61,984 bases of DNA from Syntrophobacterales bacterium (GCA_018056545.1 JAGPFL010000003.1:1-61984); one strand, 5' to 3'. Positions 26,873 through 35,852 are shown, numbered from the stretch's first letter. The notes: generated from the sequence alone by a model not told the origin. Translations and numbers: made by a program.

Positions 26873-26966
26873 AATTATTTTTAATGGTTATTATTAATAC
26901 AATTCATTTGATTTATACAATAAACAGGAATTATTGTCCAGGCAAAAAGATCAGGAGGCCATCAAG
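26873..26966. promoter_or_regulatory. Divergent AT-rich control region
   Basis: The gap between lysR and the GCAxxG gene is strikingly AT-rich compared with its surroundings and must hold both promoters. A TACAAT hexamer near 26919 is a possible -10 for the plus-strand genes. LysR regulators usually bind such divergent gaps; the exact site is not resolved. Confidence 0.45.
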
Positions 26967-27473
26967 ATGGACAACGAGGATTTGGGGAAGCAGGCCTTTG
27001 CCTACTATGATAGCGGCTTTTGCTGTTCCGAGGCGATCTCCAAGACCATCATCGAACACTTTGCCGCCCCTCCGGGCGGTTATCCCGTCCGGATTGCCTC
27101 GGGTTTTTGCCGCGGCCTCGGCGGTTCACAGGAGGATGTCTGCGGCGCCCTGACGGGCGGCGTGATTGCCGTGGGCTACCTCTTGGGCCGGATGGAGCCG
27201 GGTCGGGATATAAGCGCGGTCCGGCAGGTGGTAAAAGATTTTCGGAAGGCGTTCCTAGGGGCCTTCGGTTCGACCAACTGTGGTGTGATCCTGAAGACCC
27301 TGGGGGAACAGGAGAAGTCCGCAAAGTGCAAGGCCCTTACGATGCGGGCGACGATCATCCTGGCGGATCTTCTGGATAGGTATCTGAAGCTAAATGGTGT
27401 TGAGCCGCAGGAGGCCGTGCCATCTTGCCCGACATCGGCATGCGCCGCCGCAAAGGCAAGACAGGGGGAATAG
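26967..27473 (+). CDS. C_GCAxxG_C_C family redox protein
   Basis: A 168-residue protein of the family named for its cysteine pattern. Visible Cys positions are GFCCSEAI, GFCRGLGG, VCGALTGGVIAVGY (the GCAxxG-like segment, here CGALTGG), STNCGVIL and AKCKAL. These may bind a metal or cluster; relatives are common in anaerobes and poorly understood. The C-terminus has an unusual extra Cys pair (PSCPTSACAAAK). The ATG at 26967 has AGGAGG upstream; an earlier ATG 33 bases before would include that site. It is followed by a BASS-type transporter whose start overlaps or touches its stop. Confidence 0.88.
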   Translation: MDNEDLGKQAFAYYDSGFCCSEAISKTIIEHFAAPPGGYPVRIASGFCRGLGGSQEDVCGALTGGVIAVGYLLGRMEPGRDISAVRQVVKDFRKAFLGAFGSTNCGVILKTLGEQEKSAKCKALTMRATIILADLLDRYLKLNGVEPQEAVPSCPTSACAAAKARQGE

Positions 27474-28468
27474 TGGTTTTCGTGAGGACCGCCCAAATCA
27501 TCCGCGGGAACCTGGCGATGTCTTCCTTGGCCGTTTTCAGCGCGGGGTTGCTCGTCGGCTGCCACCACCCCCTGCCCGTGCTGCGGTTACTGATCCCCTT
27601 GGCCCTGCTGTTGATGCTTTTCCCCGCCTTTGTGGACATGGACTGGGAGCGGATCGGCCAGGTGGCGGCCCGACCGCTGCCCCTTCTCCTGGCGCTGCTG
27701 TTCAACCTCTTAGCCGCGCCGGTGCTCATGTCCGGGCTGCTGAGCTGGGCGGCGGGAACGATACCGGCAGGACTGACGGTAGGGCTCCTCATCTTCGGGA
27801 TGATCCCCGCCGGCGGGATGGGACCGGCCTATACGGGCATGCTGGGCGGCAACGTCAATCTTTCCGTGGCGATCTCGGCGCTCAGCCTGCTGTTGAGCCT
27901 GGGCTCTGTCCCCTTCTGGAGTTGGCTGCTCATCGGCAAGGTCGTGGCCGTTCCCGTCTTCCTCATCGCCCGGTATCTGTTCCTGATCATCGTTCTGCCC
28001 ATGATCCTGGCGATTACCGTGAGGACCTGGATTATCCGGCAGCGGGGCGCAGGGTACTTTTACCGCCAGAAAGATTTATGGCGGCATGTCTCTGTCCTGG
28101 GACTCGTGATGATCCTTTTTATCATCCCCGCGGGGGACGTGGGATTCCAGGCGGCCGGCCCCGCTTTGCTTGTGGGGCTGATCCTGCCGGCGGCCGCCTT
28201 TTCCGTACTCCTCGTCATCACGGCGGTTGTTGCAGGAAAGGTCTTCCGGCTGCCGTACGGGGACCGCATCGCCCTTACCGTCGGGGCGACAACGAAGAAC
28301 ACGGCCATCGCCATGGCGTTGGCCACGACGGCCTTCAGCGGCCGGGAGGCCCTGGCTGTCGCCGTGGCCGGGCCCCTGGTGCAGTTGCCCGTGATGCTCT
28401 GTTACCTGGAGATCCAGGGACGCCTGTCCGGTGGCCCGGAGGAGAACCGCCGCCTGCGATCCCGCTGA
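27473..28468 (+). CDS. BASS/ACR3-like membrane transporter
   Basis: An integral membrane protein with about ten hydrophobic segments. The conserved stretch GATTKNTAIAMALATTAF near the C-terminus and GMIPAGGMGPAYTGMLGGNVNLSVAIS earlier resemble the bile-acid:sodium symporter and arsenite-exporter (ACR3) superfamily, where such motifs line the transport site. The catalytic-type Cys of ACR3 is not evident, so arsenite export is uncertain. The frame is open upstream to about 27425; I use the GTG at 27473 that overlaps the preceding stop, but the GTG at 27482 is also possible. Start uncertain, family fairly sure. Confidence 0.75.
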   Translation: MVFVRTAQIIRGNLAMSSLAVFSAGLLVGCHHPLPVLRLLIPLALLLMLFPAFVDMDWERIGQVAARPLPLLLALLFNLLAAPVLMSGLLSWAAGTIPAGLTVGLLIFGMIPAGGMGPAYTGMLGGNVNLSVAISALSLLLSLGSVPFWSWLLIGKVVAVPVFLIARYLFLIIVLPMILAITVRTWIIRQRGAGYFYRQKDLWRHVSVLGLVMILFIIPAGDVGFQAAGPALLVGLILPAAAFSVLLVITAVVAGKVFRLPYGDRIALTVGATTKNTAIAMALATTAFSGREALAVAVAGPLVQLPVMLCYLEIQGRLSGGPEENRRLRSR

Positions 28469-28563
28469 GTCCCGGGCCACCGGGGGGATAAACTTGGTCT
28501 TAAAGACGACCGGTTTCCGGTCGAAAAGGAACAACCAACAAAAGGGAAAGGAGAATAACTATC

Positions 28564-28923
28564 ATGGAACAGGCAGACATCGACAGGATCGAAAAGATCA
28601 TCCGCGACCGGAAGTATGCCCATAAATACTTTGCCCAGCGGTCCCGGACGTACAATGCCTTTGGGCAGATGGCCCAGGCTGCCTTCGCGGACGGGGAAGT
28701 GGACAGAAAGACGAAGGAACTTATGGCCGCCGCCATCTCCATAGTAATCGACTGTGAATCCTGTATGGAATGGCATATCGGGGAGGCCCTCCGCCTGGGG
28801 GCGACGGAGGGGCAGATAATCGAGGCGATCGATGTCGCTACGGAGATGGGCGGGGGGCCCGCCACCGTCGCGGCCCGGTTTGCCCTGAAGATTCTCGAAT
28901 ATTACGGACAAAAGGTGAGGTAG
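28564..28923 (+). CDS. Carboxymuconolactone decarboxylase (AhpD-like) family protein
   Basis: A 119-residue helical protein of the AhpD/CMD superfamily. The redox motif is CESCMEWHIGEALRLGAT, the Cys-x2-Cys-x3-His arrangement used by AhpD-type peroxide-reducing or disulfide-handling proteins. GGGPATVAARFALKILEYYG forms the last conserved helix. The AAAGGAGAATAACT site precedes the ATG. As the fourth gene downstream of the LysR control region it may belong to the same redox-responsive unit, though a 95-base gap lies before it. Confidence 0.88.
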   Translation: MEQADIDRIEKIIRDRKYAHKYFAQRSRTYNAFGQMAQAAFADGEVDRKTKELMAAAISIVIDCESCMEWHIGEALRLGATEGQIIEAIDVATEMGGGPATVAARFALKILEYYGQKVR

Positions 28924-28983
28924 AGCCCCCGAGGAAGGAAGAAATATTTATGCCCTCACACAAAGCGGCGTCACTCCCTCCCC

Positions 28984-29003
28984 CGCAAGGGGAGGGCCGG
29001 GGT
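28984..29003. repeat. Degenerate GC-rich repeat, copy 1
   Basis: CGCAAGGGGAGGGCCGGGGT here and CGCAAGGAGAGGGCCGGGGT at 43513-43532 differ at one base. The core sits in a wider CCCTCCCC...GGTGGGGG context that can fold. It lies in the 370-base gap after the AhpD-like gene, which otherwise has no gene that I can support. Confidence 0.6.
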
Positions 29004-29227
29004 GGGGGAGGGCCGTCTTCCATGTATTGCTAATCCCCCCTTCCTCGGCATATCGAAAGGGGCAAGGACCTGCTCCCGTTGATGGTAACCGTCCGGCCAA
29101 GTTATCTTGAGCAGTTGTTTTTAAAGTTGGGGAAACTGGGACTGTCGGCCAGAGGTAGCGATTCACAGGAATAACTATGCTCACCGGCGTCAAGATGCGA
29201 AAACGGTCACGTGGTTGTCGAGGAAAT

Positions 29228-29271
29228 TAAAAATCCCCGGGAAACCTGCGCCGGCATGCTTTCCGGGGATT
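29228..29271 (-). terminator. Terminator of the carbonic anhydrase gene
   Basis: A 9-bp AATCCCCGG/CCGGGGATT stem encloses a long loop. On the minus strand it is followed by TTTTTAATTT, as expected for an intrinsic terminator, just beyond the end of the gene at 29296. Confidence 0.65.
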
Positions 29272-29295
29272 CTCTTTTCAAGGGATTTCAAGGCC

Positions 29296-29910
29296 CTATT
29301 TGTGGGCCGCCAGATAGCCTTTGGCCAGGGAGGTGTTGACGTGGAGCACCCCCTTGTTCAGGGTCCGGAAGGGATAGTCCTCCGTGATGACCGGCAGTGC
29401 ATCGGCCTGCTCCTGGGTCTTGATCACGGAACCCGCCGGGACGTAGCGGCCGTCGGCGACGGTGACCCCCATGAGGAGACATCCGGGTTCGATGACGCAG
29501 CCCCGGCCCACGAAGGATTTAAAGACCAGGGACTGCATGCCGACGAAGGTTTCGTCCAGGACTACGGCGGGGCCGTGGATCTGCACCTGGTGGGCCAGGG
29601 AAACACGATTGCCCACATAAACGGCGTATTTCTTTCCCTCCACGGTAAGGAGATTCTTCTCCACGGGCGCGCCGTTGAGCTCCGTTTCCAGGGCGTGAAT
29701 AATGACGCCGTCCTGGACATTGGCGTTGTCGCCCACAAAGAGGGGCTGGCCTTCGTCGCCGCGGATGGAGGCGAAGGGGGAGACCATGATGTTTTTCCCC
29801 AAGGTGACATTGCCGATCACCGCCGCCAGGGGATGGACATAGGTCGAGGGATCGATCACCGGCGCCACGGCCTTGGCGCTGAAATCAGTTACCACGTTTT
29901 TTTCAATCAT
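29296..29910 (-). CDS. Gamma-class carbonic anhydrase-like protein
   Basis: A 204-residue left-handed beta-helix protein. Metal-binding His are expected at VIIHALE and in SLAHQVQIHGP, the usual three-His arrangement of gamma-carbonic anhydrases, and hexapeptide-repeat strands run from VIGNVTLGKNIMVSPFASIRGDEG onwards. RGDEG keeps the catalytic Arg/Asp turn. The long loop ELNGAPVEKNLLTVEGKKYAVYVG is an insertion like that in Cam. I start it at the ATG at 29910 with GGGAGG about ten bases upstream; the frame is open further but starts poorly. Expected to interconvert CO2 and bicarbonate. Confidence 0.85.
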   Translation of the reverse strand: MIEKNVVTDFSAKAVAPVIDPSTYVHPLAAVIGNVTLGKNIMVSPFASIRGDEGQPLFVGDNANVQDGVIIHALETELNGAPVEKNLLTVEGKKYAVYVGNRVSLAHQVQIHGPAVVLDETFVGMQSLVFKSFVGRGCVIEPGCLLMGVTVADGRYVPAGSVIKTQEQADALPVITEDYPFRTLNKGVLHVNTSLAKGYLAAHK

Positions 29911-29984
29911 ATCTGCTGAACCTCCCAGGTTTAAAGTCTTTGAATTTGTTTGCCATTTTTTGCAATCATCTTCCTGCCCCATGG

Positions 29985-30072
29985 AGGGGTTGGTATGGAG
30001 GGGGATAGGGTAAGAATTTGTGATGACGGTGTATAACCCCATCCCGGGCGTCTCCTTGCTGGGGAGGGAGCT
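29985..30072. repeat. Degenerate GC-rich repeat region
   Basis: Between the carbonic anhydrase and coaE lies an imperfect palindromic element, with CCCCATGGAGGGG at one end and GCTGGGGAGGGAG near 30055-30070. Read on the minus strand it resembles the CGCAAGG...GGGG repeats at 28984 and 43513. Confidence 0.4.
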
Positions 30073-30083
30073 GTTAGAGAATA

Positions 30084-30704
30084 TCAACCATCCCGCCTGC
30101 GCCGCTCCCGTTCCCGAAGCTCCTCCCAGACCGCAGCGACCCGCCGTCTGGTTTCCCCTATCGTGCCGCGGTTGTCGATGACGATGTCCGCCCGGGCGAG
30201 CTTGGCGTCGATGGACATCTGGGAGGCCAGGCGGGCCTCGGCCTCCGGCCGGGTGTAGCCGTTCCGGGCCATGAGGCGCCGGAGCTGTTCCGCCGGCGGG
30301 ATATAGACCAAAAGCACCAGGTCCACCATGCCCTCAGCTCCGACCTCGAAGAGGAGCGGGATGTCGGCAAGGACCACGGCATGGGGTGTTCGTTTCCCGA
30401 TGTCCGCCAACTGACGGTGCCAGGCCGCAAAGACCGCGGGGTGGACGATGGCGTTGAGCAGCTCCCTTCGGGCGGCGTCCCGGAATACCAGCTCGCCCAG
30501 CGCGGTCCGGTTGATCGTCTCGTCCCCGTTCAGGATCTCCCGGCCGAAGACGGTCACCAGCTCCTGCCAGGCCGGTTCCCCCGGCATCTCCACCTGATGG
30601 GCCAGGGTGTCGAAGTCGATATGAACGGCCCCCAGCTCCACCAGCATTTGGGCCACCGTGGACTTACCGGAAGCGATCCCCCCTGTCAACCCTACATTCA
30701 ACAT
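30084..30704 (-). CDS. coaE: Dephospho-CoA kinase
   Basis: Last step of coenzyme A synthesis, phosphorylating the 3'-hydroxyl of dephospho-CoA. The 206-residue protein starts with the Walker A LTGGIASGKSTVAQML. LVLLVYIPPAEQLRRLMARNGYTRPEAEARLASQ is the typical LID and CoA-binding segment. The end is Arg-rich. It is transcribed with coaX, seven bases downstream of that gene's stop, so two CoA-synthesis steps are adjacent. Confidence 0.95.
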   Translation of the reverse strand: MLNVGLTGGIASGKSTVAQMLVELGAVHIDFDTLAHQVEMPGEPAWQELVTVFGREILNGDETINRTALGELVFRDAARRELLNAIVHPAVFAAWHRQLADIGKRTPHAVVLADIPLLFEVGAEGMVDLVLLVYIPPAEQLRRLMARNGYTRPEAEARLASQMSIDAKLARADIVIDNRGTIGETRRRVAAVWEELRERERRRRDG

Positions 30705-30711
30705 CGCTTGT

Positions 30712-31479
30712 TTATTTATTGCGGAGATGGATGAGCCTCAGCCCCTCCAGGGTGAGCATGTCGTCCACGACGGCGATGGCCTTCGTCTCCGGGGCGACGA
30801 TCTTCGCCAGCCCGCCTGTGGCGACCACCATGGGAGCCCCCTTGACCTCCGCCTGCATCCGCTGGACGATCCCGTCCACCAGGCCGGCGTAACCGTACAT
30901 GATCCCCGCCTGCATGCTGCTCACCGTATCCTTGGCGATGACGGACTTGGGCTTGCTCAACTCCACCCGGGGGAGCTTGGCCGCCCGCTCGAAGAGGGCC
31001 TCGCTGGAGATCATGATCCCCGGGGCGATGCAACCCCCCATATATTCCCCCTTTTTCGAGACGTAGTCGAAGGTCGTCGCGGTGCCGAAATCGACGATGA
31101 TCAGATCCTGCCGGTATTTCTCGTAGGCCGCCACGGCGTTGACGATCCGGTCCGCCCCCACCTCCTTGGGGTTGTCGTAGTAGATGGGCATCCCCGTCTT
31201 GACCCCGGGGCCGACGATGAGGGGCTTGAGATGGAAATATTTCTGGCACAGGGGCTCCAGGATATTGAGCATGGGCGGGACCACGCAGGAGATGATGATG
31301 TCGGAGATTCTCTTGGCGCCCCCGAGCTTGCTCGACTTGTAAAGGTTGTAGATCAGCATGCCGTATTCGTCCACGGTGTGATCCACGACCGTCCTGATCC
31401 GCCAGTCATGGACGAGATTTTCCCCGTCGAACAGTCCCAGCACCGTATTGGTGTTTCCCACATCCACCACGAGCAGCAT
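30712..31479 (-). CDS. coaX: Type III pantothenate kinase
   Basis: First step of coenzyme A synthesis. The 255-residue protein belongs to the acetate kinase/Hsp70-like fold: [18 protein letters not shown] is the phosphate-1 motif, then [36 protein letters not shown], and [29 protein letters not shown]. The late [13 protein letters not shown] is the adenosine motif. It is located between birA and coaE on the minus strand, four bases from birA's end, so the three form a cofactor operon. Confidence 0.95.
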   Translation of the reverse strand: MLLVVDVGNTNTVLGLFDGENLVHDWRIRTVVDHTVDEYGMLIYNLYKSSKLGGAKRISDIIISCVVPPMLNILEPLCQKYFHLKPLIVGPGVKTGMPIYYDNPKEVGADRIVNAVAAYEKYRQDLIIVDFGTATTFDYVSKKGEYMGGCIAPGIMISSEALFERAAKLPRVELSKPKSVIAKDTVSSMQAGIMYGYAGLVDGIVQRMQAEVKGAPMVVATGGLAKIVAPETKAIAVVDDMLTLEGLRLIHLRNK

Positions 31480-31483
31480 ACTT

Positions 31484-32275
31484 TCACTCCTTCAATAGAT
31501 AAACATCCCCGGCGACCACCCGCCGCGTCACCCCCTGGGAGTCCTGCATGACCAGTGTTCCATCGTCGTCGATTCCTGTGACGATTCCGGAATGCACATC
31601 TTCCTTAAAGACGACCCGGACCGGCCGTTCCATGATGTCCGCGTACTGCAGCCACGTTTCCCTTACCCCCGGAAAACCCCGGTTGAGGAAAACGCTATAC
31701 CATTTTTCCAGCCGGGAAAAAAGTTCGGAAATCAACTCCCGTCGATCGAATTTGGTGCCGGTGGCGATCTTCAGGGAAGTGGCGGTTTCCCGGATTTCGG
31801 GAGCGAAGGCCGCCCGTTCGGCATTGATGTTGATGCCGATACCCAGGATGATGAAGTCGATCCCCGCCGCGGAGGATTTCATCTCCGTCAGGATGCCGCA
31901 TATCTTCTTTCCCCCGATGAGGATGTCGTTGGGCCACTTGATCGTGACGCCGGCGGGAAGATAACCGGCGAGGAGCTCCGCCACCGCCACCCCGGCCACG
32001 AGGGTGAGCTGGGGCGCGGCGGCCGGGGCGATCCGGGGTCTCAGGACGAGGGAGGTGTAGATATTGGTCCCCGGCGGGGATTCCCAGGAGCGAGTCAGGC
32101 GGCCCTTGCCACGGGTTTGGGCGTCCGCCACCACCGCCGTTCCTTCCGGAGCGCCCTCCAGGGCCAGACGCCATGCCTGGGTATTGGTGGAATCGGTAAC
32201 GGGAAAGTACCGGATCGGGAAGCCGAGATGTCTTCCCGCCAAGGCTGCCGTGAGTTGCTCTTCAGTAAGTTCCAT
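31484..32275 (-). CDS. birA: Biotin-protein ligase (monofunctional BirA)
   Basis: Attaches biotin to acyl-CoA carboxylase-type carriers. Signature motifs are [29 protein letters not shown] (the GRGRxxRxW-like biotinyl-AMP loop, here KGRLTRSW), [23 protein letters not shown] and IGININ. The 263-residue form has no N-terminal helix-turn-helix, so it should not act as a repressor. I use the ATG at 32275; an in-frame ATG 78 bases upstream gives an N-terminus unlike the family. The gene leads the birA-coaX-coaE unit. Confidence 0.93.
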   Translation of the reverse strand: MELTEEQLTAALAGRHLGFPIRYFPVTDSTNTQAWRLALEGAPEGTAVVADAQTRGKGRLTRSWESPPGTNIYTSLVLRPRIAPAAAPQLTLVAGVAVAELLAGYLPAGVTIKWPNDILIGGKKICGILTEMKSSAAGIDFIILGIGININAERAAFAPEIRETATSLKIATGTKFDRRELISELFSRLEKWYSVFLNRGFPGVRETWLQYADIMERPVRVVFKEDVHSGIVTGIDDDGTLVMQDSQGVTRRVVAGDVYLLKE

Positions 32276-32398
32276 TTCTCTTAGGTCGGTGACAAAGGCA
32301 AACAACACTCCGGACGGATAATTTCCTCGCGGTTCATATGATGGAAAATACAACCGGAGGATGAAAAGCTTTCTTTTATGCCGAGTTGAGCCGGAGCG

Positions 32399-32839
32399 TC
32401 AGGGGTCGGCACCAACGATTGATTGGCCAATATATTCGACATGAAGACCTGCCTTCATCGCCGCCGTAAATTGTCTTCTGTCGGATGTTATAAACAGGTC
32501 GGCCTTCCACTCAAGGGCACATGCTACATGAAGAGAGTCCATCGCGCACAAGGGGTTGTTTTCGAGGAGCTTTACCGATCGTGAGACGATCGCAGGGGTG
32601 ATCTGTAAAACCGTTGCATCACTGACATCATTCAACAGTTGTCTCTTGACGGTACGATACTCGCCAAGCGTTAAGAGGTTCTCCCTCAACCGCCTATTAA
32701 GGGCGGAGATAATTTCGGGCACCAAAACAACAGAGAAAGCCAACTCCGAAGCCTTCCCTAAGAAGCGCGCCAGTTCATCGCTGCCGGTCTCTTGCACATA
32801 TCTCTTTGCCAAGGATGATGAATCAATCGCAAGCTTCAT
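32399..32839 (-). CDS. VapC-family PIN-domain toxin
   Basis: A 146-residue PIN-domain ribonuclease. Acidic active-site residues are visible in AIDSSSLAKRYVQETGSDEL (Asp6), AMDSLHVACAL and FITSDRRQF. Such toxins cleave specific RNAs when their antitoxin is degraded. It overlaps the upstream antitoxin gene by four bases (ATGA-like overlap), the normal arrangement, and is on the minus strand. The codon use is less GC-biased than in neighbours, consistent with transfer. Confidence 0.88.
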   Translation of the reverse strand: MKLAIDSSSLAKRYVQETGSDELARFLGKASELAFSVVLVPEIISALNRRLRENLLTLGEYRTVKRQLLNDVSDATVLQITPAIVSRSVKLLENNPLCAMDSLHVACALEWKADLFITSDRRQFTAAMKAGLHVEYIGQSIVGADP

Positions 32840-33069
32840 GAGCCTGTGTCACGCTCTTCTAAAATGGCGGAGGACAAATCGCTTCCCTGAATACGCAGAC
32901 AGACTCCCGGTTCCTTCCACGACGGGGATCTCTGCGCTTTATCAGAAAACGGAACTATTTCAGCTACCGGCTTTCCCCGCCTGAGAAGAATGATAGTTTC
33001 TCCATGTTCTACCTCGGTTATCAGGTCCGAAGCCATTTTCCGGAAAGCTGTGAAGGCAATGCTTTTCAT
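32836..33069 (-). CDS. Phd/YefM-type antitoxin
   Basis: A 77-residue antitoxin, N-terminal Phd/YefM fold: MKSIAFTAFRKMASDLITEVEHGETIILLRRGKPVAEIVPF, followed by a variable C-terminal tail that would wrap the toxin. I start at the ATG at 33069, preceded by GAGGTG; the ATG four codons earlier would leave almost no leader. Expected to bind the palindrome upstream and repress the operon. Confidence 0.87.
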   Translation of the reverse strand: MKSIAFTAFRKMASDLITEVEHGETIILLRRGKPVAEIVPFSDKAQRSPSWKEPGVCLRIQGSDLSSAILEERDTGS

Positions 33070-33084
33070 TAAGCACCTCATAAT

Positions 33085-33124
33085 ATGTACAGCGAACTGT
33101 ACATTTTGGGCGGCATTATGTCAA
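33085..33124 (-). promoter_or_regulatory. Promoter and operator of the toxin-antitoxin pair
   Basis: On the minus strand TTGACA (33119-33124) and TACAGT (33096-33101) are 17 bases apart. A perfect inverted repeat, ATGTACAG-CGAA-CTGTACAT (33085-33104), covers the -10 and the start site, so antitoxin binding would directly block initiation. This is a clean autoregulatory design. Confidence 0.75.
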
Positions 33125-33405
33125 TGTTCTTTTTAAGCCAAAACAAAGATCGGCGGTGGGTGTAGCCAGTCCGCCGCCTTGACCGGTATGCGCCCGGCAT
33201 GGGCGTGAACTTATGGGGCAAAAGTCCCCTGTAAATGAATCCGGTCGATCGGCTGCATTGACATAAATACTAGGCAAAGGAAAGGGCGGAACGGCAAGGG
33301 ACCGTCTGCAGGAAGCGGTCATGGAAACCTATGCGTCGAAGAACAGAAACGGCACATAAAAGAAATGCCTCCGGAAAGACGGCCTTTGATGATCAGCACC
33401 TGTTT
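33125..33405. other. Intergenic region between TA pair and prenyltransferase
   Basis: About 280 bases between the promoter of the toxin-antitoxin unit and the 3' end of the ubiA-like gene. I see no supportable ORF, RNA gene or terminator; a GGGGCAAAAGTCCCC stem-loop near 33215 is the only symmetrical motif. Confidence 0.4.
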
Positions 33406-34362
33406 TCAAGGAAGGGAGGCGATCACATAAGCGGCGATGAGGGCCAGACCGGTCACGGTGTGAACCTTGATCATGGCCAGGTTGGCGGGGGCCAGCCGGA
33501 GGGGGTCGTGGCGGTGACGGACAAGAATTATCAGGGATCTCCATGCCCAAGGAAGACTGAGCCAGGCCAGGAGGATATAGGGCGGGGAGCTCCCCAAACA
33601 GACAAGCAGGGGCGGGATGAGATAGGCCAGAAGCAGCCCGCCGGCATAGAGCCCCACGGCGGCATCCCGGCCCAGGAGCACCACCAGATTGTTTTTTCCC
33701 CCCCGCCGGTCGGCGTCGTAATCGGGGATTTCGTTGATGACGATCATGGACCACATCATAAAGCCCAAAACGAGGGAGACCGGCAGCGGTTCCCAGTCCA
33801 GGCGGCCCGCCTGGACAAAATAGGACCCGAGCACGATCACCGGCCCGAAGTTGATAAGGAGCCCCAGTTCGCCGCAGCCCCGATAACCGAATTTTACCGG
33901 GGGCACGGTATAGAATACGGAGGAGGCCATCCCGAAGACGCCGAGAGCCAGCACCGTCCAGCCGCAACGGTAGGTGAGGAATAGGCCGATCACGATCGTG
34001 GCGGCGAAGCACAGAACCGCGGCGGTCAGCATTTCCCGCTCCGTCAGCAACCCGTCGGGCAGGACGCCGCTGCCGCCGGTGAAGGGGTTTTTCTCCGTAG
34101 ATTTCTTCAAGTCCACGATATGACGGTAGTCGAAGACATCGTCGATCATGTTCAGACCGAGATGGTTGACGGCCACCCCCATGACCGCCAATATAAACTC
34201 CGGCGGTTTCAATGAGAAGCCATGGGACCAGGCAATGACAGCCCCGAGGATCCCCGGCAGCACGCTTGGCAAAACAAAATGTAGTCGGAAGGCCCGGAGC
34301 CAGACCTCCAGTTGTGACGGCTGTTTATCACCCAAGGTCGCCGTTTCTCGCACCAGTCTCAT
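33406..34362 (-). CDS. UbiA-family prenyltransferase
   Basis: Integral membrane prenyltransferase, about 318 residues with nine or so hydrophobic segments. The two Asp-rich motifs of the family are present: NMIDDVFDYRHI (about residues 71-82) and NEIPDYDADRRGGK (about 195-208), which bind prenyl diphosphate through Mg2+. Closest in type to MenA/UbiA enzymes that prenylate an aromatic quinone head group, so it may serve the quinone pool used by fixC and cydAB; the exact head group is unknown. The start is uncertain, as no good ribosome-binding site precedes this ATG. Confidence 0.87.
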   Translation of the reverse strand: MRLVRETATLGDKQPSQLEVWLRAFRLHFVLPSVLPGILGAVIAWSHGFSLKPPEFILAVMGVAVNHLGLNMIDDVFDYRHIVDLKKSTEKNPFTGGSGVLPDGLLTEREMLTAAVLCFAATIVIGLFLTYRCGWTVLALGVFGMASSVFYTVPPVKFGYRGCGELGLLINFGPVIVLGSYFVQAGRLDWEPLPVSLVLGFMMWSMIVINEIPDYDADRRGGKNNLVVLLGRDAAVGLYAGGLLLAYLIPPLLVCLGSSPPYILLAWLSLPWAWRSLIILVRHRHDPLRLAPANLAMIKVHTVTGLALIAAYVIASLP

Positions 34363-34540
34363 GAAAAACAGCTTTAGGGAAACCGGGGCTTGTCGTCAAG
34401 CAAAACAAAAGGATCATTGATCGCTTCATATAAAGCTGGTATAGGGAAAGGCACATGGTTTCGCCGGTCAATAAGGCACCGGTCCCGCCCCGGGCGGGTG
34501 ATGACCGCCCAAGGGTTTTTCCGATCATAAGGAGTTTATT

Positions 34541-35851
34541 ATGGACATCCTGGCCCTGAGCCGGATACAGTTTGCCCTGACGGCGATGTTTCACTTCCTC
34601 TTTGTCCCCCTGACCCTGGGACTCTCCCTCCTGGTGGCCTTCATGGAGAGCCGCTATGTGGCCACCCGGGACGAAACGTACCTGCGGATGACCCGCTTCT
34701 GGGGAAAGCTTTTTCTCATCAATTTCGCCCTGGGGGTGGTGACGGGGTTGACCCTGGAATTTCAGTTCGGCATGAATTGGGCGGAGTATTCCAAGTATGT
34801 GGGGGATATCTTCGGCGTCCCGCTGGCCATCGAGGCCACGGCGGCCTTCTTTCTGGAATCCACCTTTCTGGGCCTCTGGATCTTCGGCTGGAAAAAGGTG
34901 TCGCCCCGGCTCCACGCCCTCGCCATCTGGATCGTCGCCTTTGCCACCAACCTCTCCGCCCTCTGGATTCTTCTGGCCAACGGCTGGATGCAGAACCCCG
35001 TGGGCTTCGTACTTCGGAACAACCGGGCGGAAATGGTGGATTTCATGGCCTTTCTCACCAACGGGTACGGATGGCTCAAGTTTTTCCACACCATCCTCGC
35101 CGGTTACGTCGTCGCCGCCTTCTTCGTCATGGGGATTTCCGCCTGGCATCTCCTCCGGAAAAACCAGTCCCTCCTGTTCAAAAAGTCTTTTCGGATCGCG
35201 GCGGTTTTCGGTCTGGTCAGTTCCCTCCTCGTGGTCCTGATCGGGGATTTCCACGGCGCCGAGGTGGGGAAGGTCCAGCCGGCCAAGCTGGCGGCCATGG
35301 AATCCCTCTGGGAGACCCAGCGGGCCGTGCCCTTTTATCTGCTCCTCATCCCCGATGCCAAAAACGAGCGCAACGCCTTGGAATTACTGGGCATCCCCAA
35401 GATGGTGAGCTTCCTGGCCTACAAAGATTTCGATGCCGAAGTGAAGGGCCTCAAGTCCTTTCCGAAGGAAGAACGGCCGCCGGTTCTGGAGACCTATCTG
35501 GGCTTCCGCCTCATGGTGGGACTGGGGGGGCTCTTCATTCTTTTGAGCACCCTGGCGGTCTTCCTTTCCTGGCGTGATCTCCTGGAGCGGTATCCCCTCT
35601 TTCTCAAGGTGCTGGTCTGGGCGATTCCCCTGCCCTATCTGGCCGGGGAACTGGGTTGGATCGTCGCCGAGGTGGGAAGGCAGCCCTGGATCGTTTACGG
35701 GGTGCTGAAGACATCGGCGGCGGTGTCCAAAAGCGTCTCCCCGGAGCAAGTGGCCTTGTCCCTCGGGGTTTTTACGCTGCTTTACAGCTTCCTCGGCGGG
35801 ATCAACGTATATCTACTCGCCAAATACGCGCGGAAAGGGCCGGAGGTTTGA
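34541..35851 (+). CDS. cydA: Cytochrome bd ubiquinol oxidase, subunit I
   Basis: Haem-bearing subunit of a bd-type quinol oxidase that reduces O2 to water without pumping protons. The 436-residue protein starts with the conserved RIQFALTAMFHFLFVPLTLGLSLLVAFMESRY; His18 fits the haem-ligand position. LEFQFGMNWAEYSKYVGDIFGVPLAIEATAAFFLESTFLGLW and GRQPWIVYGVLKTS are family motifs. The periplasmic Q loop is short, as in non-enterobacterial bd oxidases. AAGGAG precedes the ATG. It overlaps nothing but is one base before cydB. Confidence 0.95.
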   Translation: MDILALSRIQFALTAMFHFLFVPLTLGLSLLVAFMESRYVATRDETYLRMTRFWGKLFLINFALGVVTGLTLEFQFGMNWAEYSKYVGDIFGVPLAIEATAAFFLESTFLGLWIFGWKKVSPRLHALAIWIVAFATNLSALWILLANGWMQNPVGFVLRNNRAEMVDFMAFLTNGYGWLKFFHTILAGYVVAAFFVMGISAWHLLRKNQSLLFKKSFRIAAVFGLVSSLLVVLIGDFHGAEVGKVQPAKLAAMESLWETQRAVPFYLLLIPDAKNERNALELLGIPKMVSFLAYKDFDAEVKGLKSFPKEERPPVLETYLGFRLMVGLGGLFILLSTLAVFLSWRDLLERYPLFLKVLVWAIPLPYLAGELGWIVAEVGRQPWIVYGVLKTSAAVSKSVSPEQVALSLGVFTLLYSFLGGINVYLLAKYARKGPEV

Positions 35852-35852
35852 G

